NCBI RefSeq assembly: GCF_000813125.1
Contig: NZ_BASE01000081.1
Location: forward strand, 1 to 44,355
Source of the DNA: Mesobacillus selenatarsenatis SF-1
Lineage (GTDB): Bacteria > Bacillota > Bacilli > Bacillales > Cytobacillaceae
Direction of reading: 5' to 3'
DNA length: 44,355 nt
In this document: positions 31,803 to 40,699 of the stretch, one piece after another
How positions within the stretch are numbered: position 1 is the first letter of the stretch
How the letters are laid out: every line of letters starts with the position of its first letter
Program-made: the position numbers and the translations under genes
The notes under the pieces: model-generated
The model's database searches: none
What the model was told of the DNA's origin: nothing
Seen by the model: only the letters and a program-made list of their open reading frames with translations

Positions 31803-33182
31803 ATGATTCAAAAACCTTTATCAGAGATCGCCCAAATGGCAAGTGCGTTGAATGATGTAAGCAAATTTGCTGATGTAATCGTCAAGGGCGTTTCAATCGA
31901 CACTCGTAAAATTGAAGCAGGGAATTTGTTTGTTCCTTTTAAGGGCGAGCGGACAGATGGACATAACTTTGTGGCTGATGTCATCCAGAATGGCGGAGCT
32001 TCGGCAGCATTATGGCAAAAGGATGTTCCGAATCCGCCGGAGGATTTGCCGATCATCATTGTCGAAGACACAACAACCGCCTTGCAGGAGCTGGCAAGAA
32101 GCTACCGCAACTCGCTGGATATCAAGGTTGTCGGCATTACAGGCAGCAATGGGAAAACGACGACGAAAGACATGACAGCAAACTTGCTTGCGCAAAAGTA
32201 CAAGGTGCAAAAGACCGAGGGGAACTTCAATAACCACCTGGGCCTTCCGCTGACGCTTCTTCGCTTGCGTGAAGATACAGAGGTTGCCGTGCTTGAAATG
32301 GGTATGAGCAGCAAAGGTGAGATTGAATTTTTAACGAAAATGGGCCGGCCAGATGCCGTGATCATCACGAATATCGGTGAATCTCATCTGCTTGATCTTG
32401 GTTCAAGGGAAGCGATTGCTGATGCTAAGCTTGAAATCATCGAAGGTCTTCAGGAAAACGGACTGATTATATTCCATGGGGACGAGCCGCTTTTGCTAGA
32501 ACGACTGAAGGATTATACAGGTAATGGTCAGCTGAAAACCTTTGGGGCAAGCAAGGATAATGACCTTTATCCGGTCAGCATCGAGTCGGTCGAAAATGGT
32601 AACAAATTCAAGACGAATGCCGGTGATGAAACCTTCTATCTGCCGGTACTTGGCAACCATAATATTCTGAATGCACTGGCAGCGATGCTTGCGGCTGAGT
32701 TCCTGGGCGTTCCTTTTGAAAAAATGAATGCCGGCTTGGCGAGCCTAAAGCTGACGAATATGAGAATGGAGATTTCTGAAGGCGCTCATGGTGAAAAGAT
32801 CATAAATGATGCCTACAATGCGAGTCCGACATCCATGAAAGCGGCAATCGACCTCGTAGCCAATCTGTCAGGCTACAATCGCAAAATTCTTGTGCTCGGT
32901 GACATGCTTGAGCTTGGGCCCCTGGAGGAAGAGTATCATTACAAGCTTGGCTCTTCCATCGATGCCGGAAAAATTGATTATGTATTCACATTTGGCAAGC
33001 TGAGCGAAGCCATCACCAAAGGGGCAATAGAAGTTCTGGGCGACGACAGAGCATTTTCCTTCCAGGATAAACAGCAGCTGAGCAATGAACTGAAGAAATA
33101 CGTAACAGGTGAAACAATCGTCCTTGTAAAAGGTTCTCGTGGCATGGCGCTTGAAGAAGTCGTCCATGCATTGCAGAAATAA
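31803..33182 (+). CDS. murF: UDP-N-acetylmuramoyl-tripeptide--D-alanyl-D-alanine ligase
   Basis: The 459-residue Mur ligase adds D-Ala-D-Ala to UDP-MurNAc-tripeptide with ATP. Domain 1 (1-105) has SIDTRKIEAGNLFVPFKGERTDGH, which binds the UDP part. The central domain carries the P-loop GSNGKTT (114-120), and EMGMSSKGEI and NIGESHL follow. The C-terminal domain begins with MRMEISEGAHGEKIINDAYNASPTSM near 320, including the DAYNASP motif typical of MurF. GGGAGG lies 9 bases before the ATG. Only 72 bases separate it from ddl, so the two act as one unit. Confidence 0.95.
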   Translation: MIQKPLSEIAQMASALNDVSKFADVIVKGVSIDTRKIEAGNLFVPFKGERTDGHNFVADVIQNGGASAALWQKDVPNPPEDLPIIIVEDTTTALQELARSYRNSLDIKVVGITGSNGKTTTKDMTANLLAQKYKVQKTEGNFNNHLGLPLTLLRLREDTEVAVLEMGMSSKGEIEFLTKMGRPDAVIITNIGESHLLDLGSREAIADAKLEIIEGLQENGLIIFHGDEPLLLERLKDYTGNGQLKTFGASKDNDLYPVSIESVENGNKFKTNAGDETFYLPVLGNHNILNALAAMLAAEFLGVPFEKMNAGLASLKLTNMRMEISEGAHGEKIINDAYNASPTSMKAAIDLVANLSGYNRKILVLGDMLELGPLEEEYHYKLGSSIDAGKIDYVFTFGKLSEAITKGAIEVLGDDRAFSFQDKQQLSNELKKYVTGETIVLVKGSRGMALEEVVHALQK

Positions 33183-33188
33183 AAGACC

Positions 33189-33229
33189 GCAACAAGATGT
33201 CCTGCAAGCAAGGGCATCTTGTTGCATTT
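33189..33229 (+). terminator. Hairpin terminator after murF
   Basis: GCAACAAGATG and CATCTTGTTGC form a perfect 11-bp stem around 15 bases; the tail ATTTAAC has few T, so termination may be partial. Confidence 0.6.
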
Positions 33230-33328
33230 AACAGTATGATTACAAAAGGCTATATTCAGGAAAAATCGGGTTAAATGATTTAAAATGGGGAAAGATTAAA
33301 TACGAGAAAAACTAATGGGTGATTGGTT

Positions 33329-34039
33329 ATGATAGGTTGTCTGTTAATACATGGTTTTACCGGTTCACCGTTCGAAGTGGAACCACTTGCCCAGTCCTTG
33401 AGGAAGAGGGCCGATTGGAAAATAGTTGTTCCAACACTGCCTGGCCATGGCGATGAGCTCAGATTGAAGGGAATTAAGCATAATGAATGGCTCGACCATG
33501 CCGAGAATGAACTTAAGGCGCTATTGAAAGAGTGTGACACCGTGTATGTTGTCGGATTCTCGATGGGCGGGCTGATTGCCAGCTATCTCGCCTCGAATTA
33601 TCGGGTTGACAAGCTTGTCCTGCTTAGTGCGGCTGCTTATTATGTAAATCCAAAACAGCTTGCTTCTGACATCAAGGAAATGATGAGGGACACGGTAAAA
33701 GGAAAATTAAAAGAAAATGAGTTATTCAAGCGTTACACAAGAAAAATCAAAGAAACACCCATGACCGCTACCTTGCAGTTTCGCAGGCTTGTGAGCAAAA
33801 CCAAGCCTATTCTCAACGATGTGAAAGTGCCTACATTGATCGCACAAGGCGAGAGTGACGGCATCGTCCCTCCGAAAAGCGCCCATTACTTATATGAAAA
33901 TATTGGCGCTGAAGAAAAACGGCTGATTTTTTATAAGAACTCCAAACATCTGATCTGTCATTGTGATGAAAAAGAACACTTATTTAACGAGGTATATGAT
34001 TTCTTGACTTCTAAACCGATAGAAGAAATCAGAAGCTGA
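33329..34039 (+). CDS. Alpha/beta hydrolase, carboxylesterase (Est30/YvaK-like)
   Basis: The 236-residue protein has the compact carboxylesterase fold. It carries an oxyanion-loop HGFTGSPFEVEPLA (8-21), a nucleophile elbow VGFSMGGL with S78, an acid D in QGESDGIVPP (near 185-190) and H in NSKHLICHC (near 213). Conserved GHG (39-41) is also present. It resembles the Geobacillus Est30 and B. subtilis YvaK esterases, which cleave short- to medium-chain esters. This gene is an insertion relative to the B. subtilis order murF-cshA. The ribosome site is modest (GGGTGAT), with ATG 33329 preferred over the TTG two codons earlier. Confidence 0.85.
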   Translation: MIGCLLIHGFTGSPFEVEPLAQSLRKRADWKIVVPTLPGHGDELRLKGIKHNEWLDHAENELKALLKECDTVYVVGFSMGGLIASYLASNYRVDKLVLLSAAAYYVNPKQLASDIKEMMRDTVKGKLKENELFKRYTRKIKETPMTATLQFRRLVSKTKPILNDVKVPTLIAQGESDGIVPPKSAHYLYENIGAEEKRLIFYKNSKHLICHCDEKEHLFNEVYDFLTSKPIEEIRS

Positions 34040-34063
34040 AGCAATTATTCAAAATTGCTTTTC
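34039..34063 (+). terminator. Short terminator-like hairpin after the esterase gene
   Basis: AAGCAATT and AATTGCTT pair around 6 bases; the trailing T-run is short. Confidence 0.5.
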
Positions 34064-34365
34064 CTTCCTAAAGATGGTATCATGAATATTGAGTGTCTAA
34101 CTGAGAAAATCCTTTAAGCGGACATACTCCCGTGATGGAGAATGTCTTTTTTTGTCTAATATTTCAGGTTCTGTGCTTCAGCGTGTTGTAATTGCTGATT
34201 CAGCCCTGCTTAAAACACAAGGTGCGAACACCTATTTCGCCGTAAAGGTACGACAAACTAACCAGAATCAGAAATGGTTTGGATCCTTAAACAGCCACTT
34301 AAATAAACGATGCATCGAAAGAACCGGTGCGGGATAAATGTGAATATAAAGGAGAATGAGCAAAG
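34064..34365 (+). other. Leader/intergenic region before cshA
   Basis: Apart from the hairpin at 34121-34153 this stretch has no recognised gene. A 61-codon frame within it (34152-34337) has no ribosome site or family resemblance. It probably includes a long cshA leader; small stems such as GGTGCGAACACC (34222-34233) are visible but not diagnostic. Confidence 0.5.
34121..34153 (+). terminator. Intrinsic terminator upstream of cshA
   Basis: GACAT-A-CTCC pairs with GGAG-A-ATGTC around 6 bases, followed by seven T. It either closes the upstream transcript or attenuates the cshA leader. Confidence 0.8.
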
Positions 34366-35850
34366 TTGACAATGTTTCAAGACATGGGCATTAGCCCCGC
34401 AACATTAAAAGCTGTAAAGAATATGGGTTTTGAGGAAGCAACTCCAATTCAAGCAGAGACGATTCCAATCAGCCTTTTGAATAAAGATGTGATTGGCCAG
34501 GCGCAGACAGGTACAGGTAAGACTGCTGCTTTCGGTATTCCTTTAGTGGAAAAAATCAAGAAAGAAAACCATAACATTCAAGGAATCATCATCGCGCCAA
34601 CTCGTGAATTAGCAATCCAGGTTTCCGAGGAATTATATAAAATCGGTGCTGGCAAGAGACTGGGCGTTCTTGCAATCTACGGTGGCCAGGATATCAATCG
34701 CCAAATCCGTGCATTGAAAAAAGGGCCTCACATCATCGTCGGAACTCCAGGACGACTTCTTGACCATATCAACAGAAAAACAATCCGTCTTGATACTGTA
34801 GAGACAGTCATCCTTGACGAAGCAGATGAAATGCTGAACATGGGCTTCATCGAAGATATCGAAGCAATCCTTGCAAAAATCCCTAGCGAACGCCAGACAT
34901 TATTGTTCTCGGCAACAATGCCAGGACCGATCCGCAAGATCGCTGAGCGCTTCATGAAGGATCCGGAAGTTGTTCGTGTCAAAGCGAAGGAAATGACAGT
35001 TCCTTTAATCGAGCAATACTATGTTGAAGTACAGGAGAAGAACAAGTTCGATGTTCTTACACGACTTCTTGATATCCAATCTCCAGAATTGGCAATCATC
35101 TTCGGACGCACGAAGCGCCGTGTTGATGAGCTTGCTGAAGCATTGAACCTTCGCGGCTACACTGCTGAAGGAATCCACGGCGACCTTACTCAGGCAAAGC
35201 GTATGTCTGTTTTAAGAAAGTTCAAGGAAGGTTCAATCGACGTGCTAGTTGCGACAGACGTGGCGGCTCGTGGACTTGATATTTCTGGTGTAACTCACGT
35301 TTATAACTTCGATATCCCACAAGACCCTGAAAGCTATGTACACCGTATCGGGCGTACTGGCCGTGCAGGTAAAGAGGGTATGGCAATCACGTTTGTCACA
35401 CAGAGAGAGACTTCTTACCTTCATGTAGTGGAAAAAACGACTAAACGCCGCATGGAAAAAATGACTGCTCCAACCGTTGACCAAGCGCTTGAAGGCCAGC
35501 AAAGAGCAGTTGTTGACAAGATTACTCAAACAATCGAGTCAAATAACCTTCAATACTACCGCCAGGCAGCGGATGAGCTATTGAAAAACCATGATGCTCA
35601 AACAGTCGTTGCTTCAGTATTGAAAATGCTGACTAAAGAGCCTGATACAACTCCTGTTAAGCTTACTGAGGAAAAGCCTCTTCCAAACAGAAGAGACAAG
35701 AAACCTCAAGGAGACCGCAGAAGATTCGATAACAGAGGCAGCGATGGACGCAATAAAAAGCCTTACAAGCCACGCTCTGGAACGAAACGCACAGGCGGCG
35801 GTGGCGGCAGCAGAGAAGGCGGCAGCTACAAATCAAGATCATCACGCTAA
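34366..35850 (+). CDS. cshA: DEAD-box RNA helicase CshA
   Basis: The 494-residue helicase unwinds RNA and works with the RNA degradosome and in cold adaptation. All family motifs are present: Q motif ([13 protein letters not shown], 22-34), I AQTGTGKT (46-53), Ia PTRELA (78-83), GG, TPGR (127-130), II DEAD (151-154), III SAT, and in domain 2 ARGLD and [11 protein letters not shown] basic, Gly/Arg/Ser-rich tail (about 435-494) ends in [10 protein letters not shown] and is suited to RNA binding. TTG 34366 is preferred since GGAG lies 11 bases upstream and homologues start there. Codon use suggests high expression. Confidence 0.95.
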   Translation: MTMFQDMGISPATLKAVKNMGFEEATPIQAETIPISLLNKDVIGQAQTGTGKTAAFGIPLVEKIKKENHNIQGIIIAPTRELAIQVSEELYKIGAGKRLGVLAIYGGQDINRQIRALKKGPHIIVGTPGRLLDHINRKTIRLDTVETVILDEADEMLNMGFIEDIEAILAKIPSERQTLLFSATMPGPIRKIAERFMKDPEVVRVKAKEMTVPLIEQYYVEVQEKNKFDVLTRLLDIQSPELAIIFGRTKRRVDELAEALNLRGYTAEGIHGDLTQAKRMSVLRKFKEGSIDVLVATDVAARGLDISGVTHVYNFDIPQDPESYVHRIGRTGRAGKEGMAITFVTQRETSYLHVVEKTTKRRMEKMTAPTVDQALEGQQRAVVDKITQTIESNNLQYYRQAADELLKNHDAQTVVASVLKMLTKEPDTTPVKLTEEKPLPNRRDKKPQGDRRRFDNRGSDGRNKKPYKPRSGTKRTGGGGGSREGGSYKSRSSR

Positions 35851-35859
35851 AATAAACCA

Positions 35860-35897
35860 CCCCCCCCCCGGTTTTTAACAAAACCGGGGTTTTTTTA
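35860..35897 (+). terminator. cshA terminator containing a ten-C tract
   Basis: A run of ten C (35860-35869) leads into CCCCGGTTTT, which pairs with AAAACCGGGG, followed by seven T. The C tract is longer than the stem needs and may slip in replication or sequencing. Confidence 0.88.
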
Positions 35898-36032
35898 TGG
35901 GATTTTTTACTGAAAGCTGAACTTCTTACATGCATTAAGCATTTAAATGAATCATTTTTCATCCAAAATCACTAAATTTAGCTGTCATAGCGGCTTCGCA
36001 TCAACCGAATGGTGAATACGCAGCTGTTATTT

Positions 36033-36262
36033 GGGATAATTCGACCACATTTCAGGATTATTCGACCACATTCCGAAATAATTCGACCACATTCCAGGAT
36101 AATTCGACCACATTCCAAGATAATTCGACCATATTCCAAAATTTATCGACCACATGTCAGGATATCGATCACTTTTTTGAATTTATCGACCATCAATCGG
36201 GATATATCGACCACTTTTTCGAATATATCGACCGCATTTAACAATATATCGACCAACTCCAT
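36033..36262. repeat. 21-bp repeat array, about eleven copies
   Basis: ATTCGACCACATTCCAGGATA is repeated with a 21-base period. The first five units are nearly identical and later ones drift to TATCGACCACTTTTTCGAAT-like forms. Because 21 is a multiple of three it yields a spurious heptapeptide frame (IIRPHSR...). It fills most of the 486-base gap between cshA and uvsE; 35898-36032 shows nothing I can name. Confidence 0.95.
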
Positions 36263-36336
36263 TTGAGCAGTAATTTTGCCAGTCTCCATCCCTCGAAACT
36301 GGGCATACTACCAATAAAAACGGGGGGGTGGCTGAA

Positions 36337-37302
36337 ATGACAATCGTCAGGCTTGGTTATGTGGCGATGAGCGAGGAACTGAAGAATGCTTCTCCGTCTC
36401 AAACGATGACGTTTAAGCAATTCCAGGGAATCAAAGACAGGGATGCGGCCATTAATAAGCTGGAGAGAATCGCGGTGTCCAATCTTGAGAACTGCCTGCG
36501 CCTTTTAAGGCACAGCAAAGCGAACGAGATTCACTTTTTCCGGCTGAGCTCGAGGTTGATTCCTCTTGCAAATCATGAAGAGCTTTCAGACTGGAAGTAT
36601 ATGCGTGCGTTAAAAGAACCTTTAAAGGATATAGCGGATTTTTTACAGGAAAATCCGATGCGTGTTGATTTTCACCCGGATCATTTTGTCCTGCTGAATA
36701 CGTTGAAAACTGAGACGTTGAACAATTCAATCAAGACGCTTGCGATGCATCATGCATTATTGAAGGGGATGGAAATCGACCCCGAGCATCGATGTGTCCT
36801 CCATGTTGGCGGCGTTTATGAGAATCGGGAAAAAGCGCTGGAGCAATTCATCCATAATTGGGGACTGGTTTCAACAAGGCTGCAAGACATGATCATCCTT
36901 GAAAATGATGATACATCGTTCACGCTACACGATACGCTTTACCTTTGTGAAAAGCTTGGGATTCCTCTGGTTTTCGATTATCACCATCACCTGGCCCATC
37001 ATGAAAACATAAACTGGCAGGAGCAATGGGGGCGGATTGTCGGGACATGGGAGAACTCGAAGTTGCCGGTGAAAATGCATATTTCAAGTCCGCGTTCGGA
37101 AAAAGAGTTCCGGGCGCACGCTGAATATGTGGATGCGTACATGTTCATGGATTTTCTTAACGGCATAAAAGGTTCCATACCGGAAATACACTGCATGATT
37201 GAAGCGAAAAAGAAGGATCTTGCCCTGTTCAAGCTGGTTGAGGATCTAAATCAAATGCCTGAAGTAGAAGCCATTGACGGCAGCAGCTTCCTAGTAAAAT
37301 AA
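36337..37302 (+). CDS. uvsE: UV-damage endonuclease UvsE (UVDE)
   Basis: The 321-residue TIM-barrel endonuclease nicks DNA 5' to UV photoproducts. Family features include VRLGYVAMS (4-12), the LRHSKANEIHFFRLSSRLIPLANHEEL region (48-74) and VDFHPDHFVLLNT (near 107-119). ALLKGME, HVGGVYENREKALEQF (near 150-165), ILENDD (near 185, metal ligand Glu), FDYHHHLAHH (near 215-225) and KMHISSPR follow. Metal-binding His and Glu residues are all present. Length matches B. subtilis YwjD (about 320). ATG 36337 follows a G-rich site; a GTG three codons earlier lies inside it. UvsE lies elsewhere in B. subtilis, so its place here is a local insertion. Confidence 0.93.
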   Translation: MTIVRLGYVAMSEELKNASPSQTMTFKQFQGIKDRDAAINKLERIAVSNLENCLRLLRHSKANEIHFFRLSSRLIPLANHEELSDWKYMRALKEPLKDIADFLQENPMRVDFHPDHFVLLNTLKTETLNNSIKTLAMHHALLKGMEIDPEHRCVLHVGGVYENREKALEQFIHNWGLVSTRLQDMIILENDDTSFTLHDTLYLCEKLGIPLVFDYHHHLAHHENINWQEQWGRIVGTWENSKLPVKMHISSPRSEKEFRAHAEYVDAYMFMDFLNGIKGSIPEIHCMIEAKKKDLALFKLVEDLNQMPEVEAIDGSSFLVK

Positions 37303-37400
37303 TCGGGTCTCTCATATTCCTCCCAATTTAGTGCCATACTTGCGTGTTGTTGTTGTATACTTAGAAGGTGCTATTAATTGGAAAAATGGGAGGAGACTTT

Positions 37401-37883
37401 ATGACGATTTCTGAGCCGCAAAAGCGGATTTCCGAGCAGGCATTGACTGTCTGGAAAATTGCCGCAAGCCTTCATTCCCTGGTGGTATGGGTATTAGCGG
37501 GCGGTCTGATCGCCATTACGATATTATTTGATTTTCCTAAATGGATTATCGCTGCAGCCATAGCTGTGGCTGCTGTATATAGCTATTTATTTATCTTTTT
37601 ATTGCCGACCTTGCGATGGAAACGCTGGCGTTATGAAGTGAGGGAACAGGAAATTGAGCTTCAATACGGTGTATTTATCATAAAAAGGACGCTCATTCCG
37701 ATGATCCGTGTCCAGCATGTTGATACACAACAAGGTCCCTTACTCCGGAAATACAGTTTATCGACGGTGACGGTTTCGACCGCTGCGACTGTCCATGAAA
37801 TACCTGCGCTTGATATGGAGGAAGCCGAAAACTTGAGGATTTCCATTTCAAGACTTGCAAGGGTGGCGGATGAGGATGTCTGA
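37401..37883 (+). CDS. ydbS: Membrane protein YdbS-like (bacterial PH domain, bPH2)
   Basis: The 160-residue protein has two membrane helices (about 24-45 and 50-72) and then a bPH2 domain (75-155). The WKRWRYEVREQEIELQYGVFIIKRTLIPMIRVQHVDTQQGPL segment is typical of the family. In B. subtilis ydbS and ydbT are co-transcribed and help resist antimicrobial compounds from other bacilli, under sigma-W; no sigma-W motif (TGAAAC...CGTA) is visible here. GGGAGGAG lies before ATG 37401. It overlaps ydbT by 14 bases. Confidence 0.9.
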   Translation: MTISEPQKRISEQALTVWKIAASLHSLVVWVLAGGLIAITILFDFPKWIIAAAIAVAAVYSYLFIFLLPTLRWKRWRYEVREQEIELQYGVFIIKRTLIPMIRVQHVDTQQGPLLRKYSLSTVTVSTAATVHEIPALDMEEAENLRISISRLARVADEDV

Positions 37884-39324
37884 TCCGAAAAGGCTTCATC
37901 CGATTGCCGCTGTCGTCAATGCGCTGCGCCAGCTGAAGGAAATGATCATCCCTTTCCTGATTTTTGTCGTTTTCGGGAGCAGGGGAACGGATTGGGATCT
38001 GTTTTACTTCTTTGGCTCGATTGGTGTTGTAGTGCTGGTATTAGTTTATGGAGTTTTGTCATGGTACAGATTTACATATCGCATCGAGCAAGGTGAACTG
38101 CGAATTGAATACGGATTGATTGTCAGGAAAAAGCGATTTATTCCGTTCGACCGGATCCAAAGCCTTGATCTGTCAGAAGGAATTTTACAGCGGCTGTTCG
38201 GTCTTGTGAAGGTGAAGGTCGAGACAGCCGGTTCTGGCGGGATGGGTCTGCAGGATGGCGAGGCGGTCCTGACGGCGATCACCAAGCAAGATGCACAGGA
38301 AATCCATGACTATTTGGTATCCATCAAAAAGTCGGGGCAGATACTGCAAGGAGAAGAAGAGCCAGAATCATCCGATGACCTTCTATATAAAATGTCGGTT
38401 TCAGAGTTATTGATGCTTGCGACTACATCTGGCGGAGTCGGCGTTGTCATTTCCGCGGTGTTTGCGTTCGTTTTCCAATTTGAAGAATTCATTCCTTATG
38501 AACAGATTTTTGATGGGGTCGAGCACTTTGTCCAAAACGGTGTTGTTTTTATCAGTGTCGTGGTATTTCTCGGGTTCCTGCTTGCGTGGATGATCGCGCT
38601 GTTTGGCACGATGCTGAAATACGCTAATTTTACCGTGAGAAAAGTGGATAATGATCTTGTCATAACACGTGGATTGCTGGAAAAACGCCAGTTCACAATT
38701 CCACTTAATCGGATCCAGGCTGTCCGCATCAGTGAGAACCTCATCAGGCAGCCGCTAGGTTATGCTTCGGCATATGTAGAAAGCGCAGGAGGCTCGGCGC
38801 TTGACCAGGAAAGTTCAAAGGTCCTTATCCTGCCGATCGTGAAAAAAAGAAAAATACCCGGCCTACTTGAGCCTCATCTGACGGAGTACCACTTCCGTGT
38901 CAACATATCACCAGCACCAAAACGGGCATACAGCAGATATTTATTGAAGAGCTGGCTGTTCACGCTGCCGATCATCATTGGGGCCATCTGGTTGTTGAGA
39001 CCATGGGGCTTTGGCGCACTGCTCTTGCTTCCAGTCTCGGCATTATGGTCTTACTTTAATTATAAAGATGCAGGCTGGAGTCTCGACCAGGGGATGCTTA
39101 CCTTCCGATACCGAAATATTGTCAAGAACACAGTGTATATGAGGAAAAATAAGGTCCAGTCTTTCAGTGTCAAAGAAAGCTTTTTTCAGCGGAAAAAGAA
39201 GCTGGCCACCATCGAGGCAATTGTCAAGTCCGGGCATGGCGGGGCTGGCGGCAAAGTCATTGACCTTGAGAAAAAGCATGTGGACACGATGTATCATTGG
39301 TATTCACATGAAACAGTTGAGTGA
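37870..39324 (+). CDS. ydbT: Membrane protein YdbT-like (three bPH2 domains)
   Basis: The 484-residue protein alternates membrane helix pairs (about 25-65, 180-240, 355-395) with three bPH2 modules. Each module shows the 'YRIEQGELRIEYGLIVRKKRFIPFDRIQSLDLSEG' type pattern: near 66-155, 250-340 and 395-480. It partners YdbS in the membrane. Two in-frame ATGs (37870, 37876) are possible; both overlap the end of ydbS, so translation is coupled. Length is close to B. subtilis YdbT (about 490). Confidence 0.9.
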   Translation: MRMSDPKRLHPIAAVVNALRQLKEMIIPFLIFVVFGSRGTDWDLFYFFGSIGVVVLVLVYGVLSWYRFTYRIEQGELRIEYGLIVRKKRFIPFDRIQSLDLSEGILQRLFGLVKVKVETAGSGGMGLQDGEAVLTAITKQDAQEIHDYLVSIKKSGQILQGEEEPESSDDLLYKMSVSELLMLATTSGGVGVVISAVFAFVFQFEEFIPYEQIFDGVEHFVQNGVVFISVVVFLGFLLAWMIALFGTMLKYANFTVRKVDNDLVITRGLLEKRQFTIPLNRIQAVRISENLIRQPLGYASAYVESAGGSALDQESSKVLILPIVKKRKIPGLLEPHLTEYHFRVNISPAPKRAYSRYLLKSWLFTLPIIIGAIWLLRPWGFGALLLLPVSALWSYFNYKDAGWSLDQGMLTFRYRNIVKNTVYMRKNKVQSFSVKESFFQRKKKLATIEAIVKSGHGGAGGKVIDLEKKHVDTMYHWYSHETVE

Positions 39325-39377
39325 CGAGGAAAAAGCTTTGGTGCTGAGAAAACATTACATGTATTTATCCATAACGA

Positions 39378-39402
39378 AAAAAGCGCCCATGAGGCGCTTT
39401 TT
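39378..39402. terminator. Bidirectional terminator between ydbT and ydcA
   Basis: AAAAAGCGCC pairs perfectly with GGCGCTTTTT around CATGA, with T-runs on both strands. Confidence 0.9.
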
Positions 39403-39411
39403 AAAATTAAA

Positions 39412-39996
39412 TTATCTTCGATAAATCGCGGCACCCGTCAGGAAGCCTGCGAGCATGCCGAAAATATGGGCGGTAATATTGATATTCGACTGGACGAATG
39501 TCATGATCACGGCAATGATGGCGATGGTCATGATTGTCTGGGAGTTTTCACGCGACATCATGGCTTTTCGGAACATAATGATAGAAATATAGAAACCGAA
39601 CAGCCCGAAGATTGCCCCGCTTGAGCCGACATGTGTGTATGTCAGCGGCTCGAGAATCAGTGTAGCGATGTTTGCGGCGATGCCTGTAAAAAGATAAAGC
39701 AAGATGAATTTAGTTTTGCCAAGCAGTTGCTCGAGTGCCGGGGCGAACAGGACGAGTGAAAAACTGTTGAACAGCATATGTGCAAAACCTGCATGCATGA
39801 AAATCGGTGTGACAAGCCGCCAGTACTCACCGTTCACAACGTACAGGTTCACACCTGCTAAAAGTCCAAACAGGTATTTACTCGGGAAAATTGGCAATGC
39901 CGTCAGCAAGTATAATAAGATATGGATGGTAATGATGATTGAAATAACCGGGTAAAGCCTGATGAAGTCACGCAAGCTTTCAGTTCTTGTAAACAT
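39412..39996 (-). CDS. ydcA: Rhomboid-family intramembrane serine protease YdcA
   Basis: The 194-residue protein has six helices and an intact rhomboid active site. H73 and N77 lie in HAGFAHMLFN (oxyanion region), the nucleophile S126 is in GSSGAIFG, and the catalytic H177 is in AHIFGMLAGF. WRLVTPIFMH (the WR motif of loop 1) is also present. It should cleave membrane-spanning substrates within the bilayer; none is known from context. ATG 39996 is chosen because GAGGAGG lies 5 bases upstream. It is the only minus-strand gene in this block, as in B. subtilis. Confidence 0.92.
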   Translation of the reverse strand: MFTRTESLRDFIRLYPVISIIITIHILLYLLTALPIFPSKYLFGLLAGVNLYVVNGEYWRLVTPIFMHAGFAHMLFNSFSLVLFAPALEQLLGKTKFILLYLFTGIAANIATLILEPLTYTHVGSSGAIFGLFGFYISIIMFRKAMMSRENSQTIMTIAIIAVIMTFVQSNINITAHIFGMLAGFLTGAAIYRR

Positions 39997-40154
39997 TGGA
40001 ACCTCCTCGGTCCTCATTATCGTGAGGATCGGATATTTTTAAATAATGAGTTCGTTATGCGTAAAAGTCCTAATTTTAAGGATAGCCCTAATCGGCGAAA
40101 GTTGTACACTATTTTCTATGCGGCATTCATCTTTTTTAGAAGGGAGCTGGAAAA

Positions 40155-40508
40155 ATGATCATTGGAACGGGAATCGATATCGTGGAAATTGGCCGGATCC
40201 GCAAGCTTGTGGAATCGCAGCCGCGTTTTCCAGAAAGAGTTTTAACGGAAAAAGAAAGGGAAGTTTACAGACAATATAATGAACGGAGAGGAATTGAATT
40301 TCTTGCCGGACGATGGGCGGCGAAGGAGGCTTTTTCAAAAGCAAATGGGACTGGCATCGGAAAGGAATTGTCCTTCATGGATATCGAAATAGAATCCGAT
40401 CCGCATGGCCGTCCACTTGTCACGAAGCCTTATATGGAGGGAGTTCACCTCTCCATTTCACACAGTGAACAATACGCTATTGCGCAAGTGGTAATCGAAA
40501 AAATTTAA
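40155..40508 (+). CDS. acpS: Holo-[acyl-carrier-protein] synthase
   Basis: The 117-residue enzyme transfers 4'-phosphopantetheine from CoA to acyl carrier protein, activating fatty-acid synthesis. Motifs are GIGTGIDIVEIGRI-like (3-15, with Mg-binding D8), ERVLTEKEREVY (28-39), FLAGRWAAKEAFSKANGTGIG (49-69, with E58) and VHLSISHSEQYAIAQVV (97-113). GGGAG stands before the ATG. It is divergent from ydcA, followed by a 190-base spacer before ydcC containing no recognised gene. Confidence 0.95.
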   Translation: MIIGTGIDIVEIGRIRKLVESQPRFPERVLTEKEREVYRQYNERRGIEFLAGRWAAKEAFSKANGTGIGKELSFMDIEIESDPHGRPLVTKPYMEGVHLSISHSEQYAIAQVVIEKI

Positions 40509-40699
40509 ATGCTTGTCGGGTCCCGGGGGCATATTCGCCCAGGTTGTCTCATATATTCATAATGCAGTAAGGGAGACAAGGCTAGGGCGGCGAGAACAAG
40601 GCTGCACGAAGACTACTCAAGCAATTTTGCAGCCAGTGTCTTATTCCTGTCCTTTCTTTCCCTTTACACGTTTAAATGAGACTAAAAGGGGTTGGAAGA

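Noticed and set aside
34152..34337. 61-residue frame before cshA
   Set aside because: No ribosome site and no family resemblance; treated as leader.
36009..36266. 85-residue frame of heptapeptide repeats
   Set aside because: It arises because the 21-bp DNA repeat is a multiple of three. There is no ribosome site, and the repeat loses the pattern where the DNA drifts.
37303..37400. Sigma-W promoter for ydbST, as in B. subtilis
   Set aside because: No TGAAAC with CGTA at 16 bases is present upstream.
39308..39424. Short plus-strand frame overlapping the end of ydbT
   Set aside because: No ribosome site, and it runs through the bidirectional terminator.
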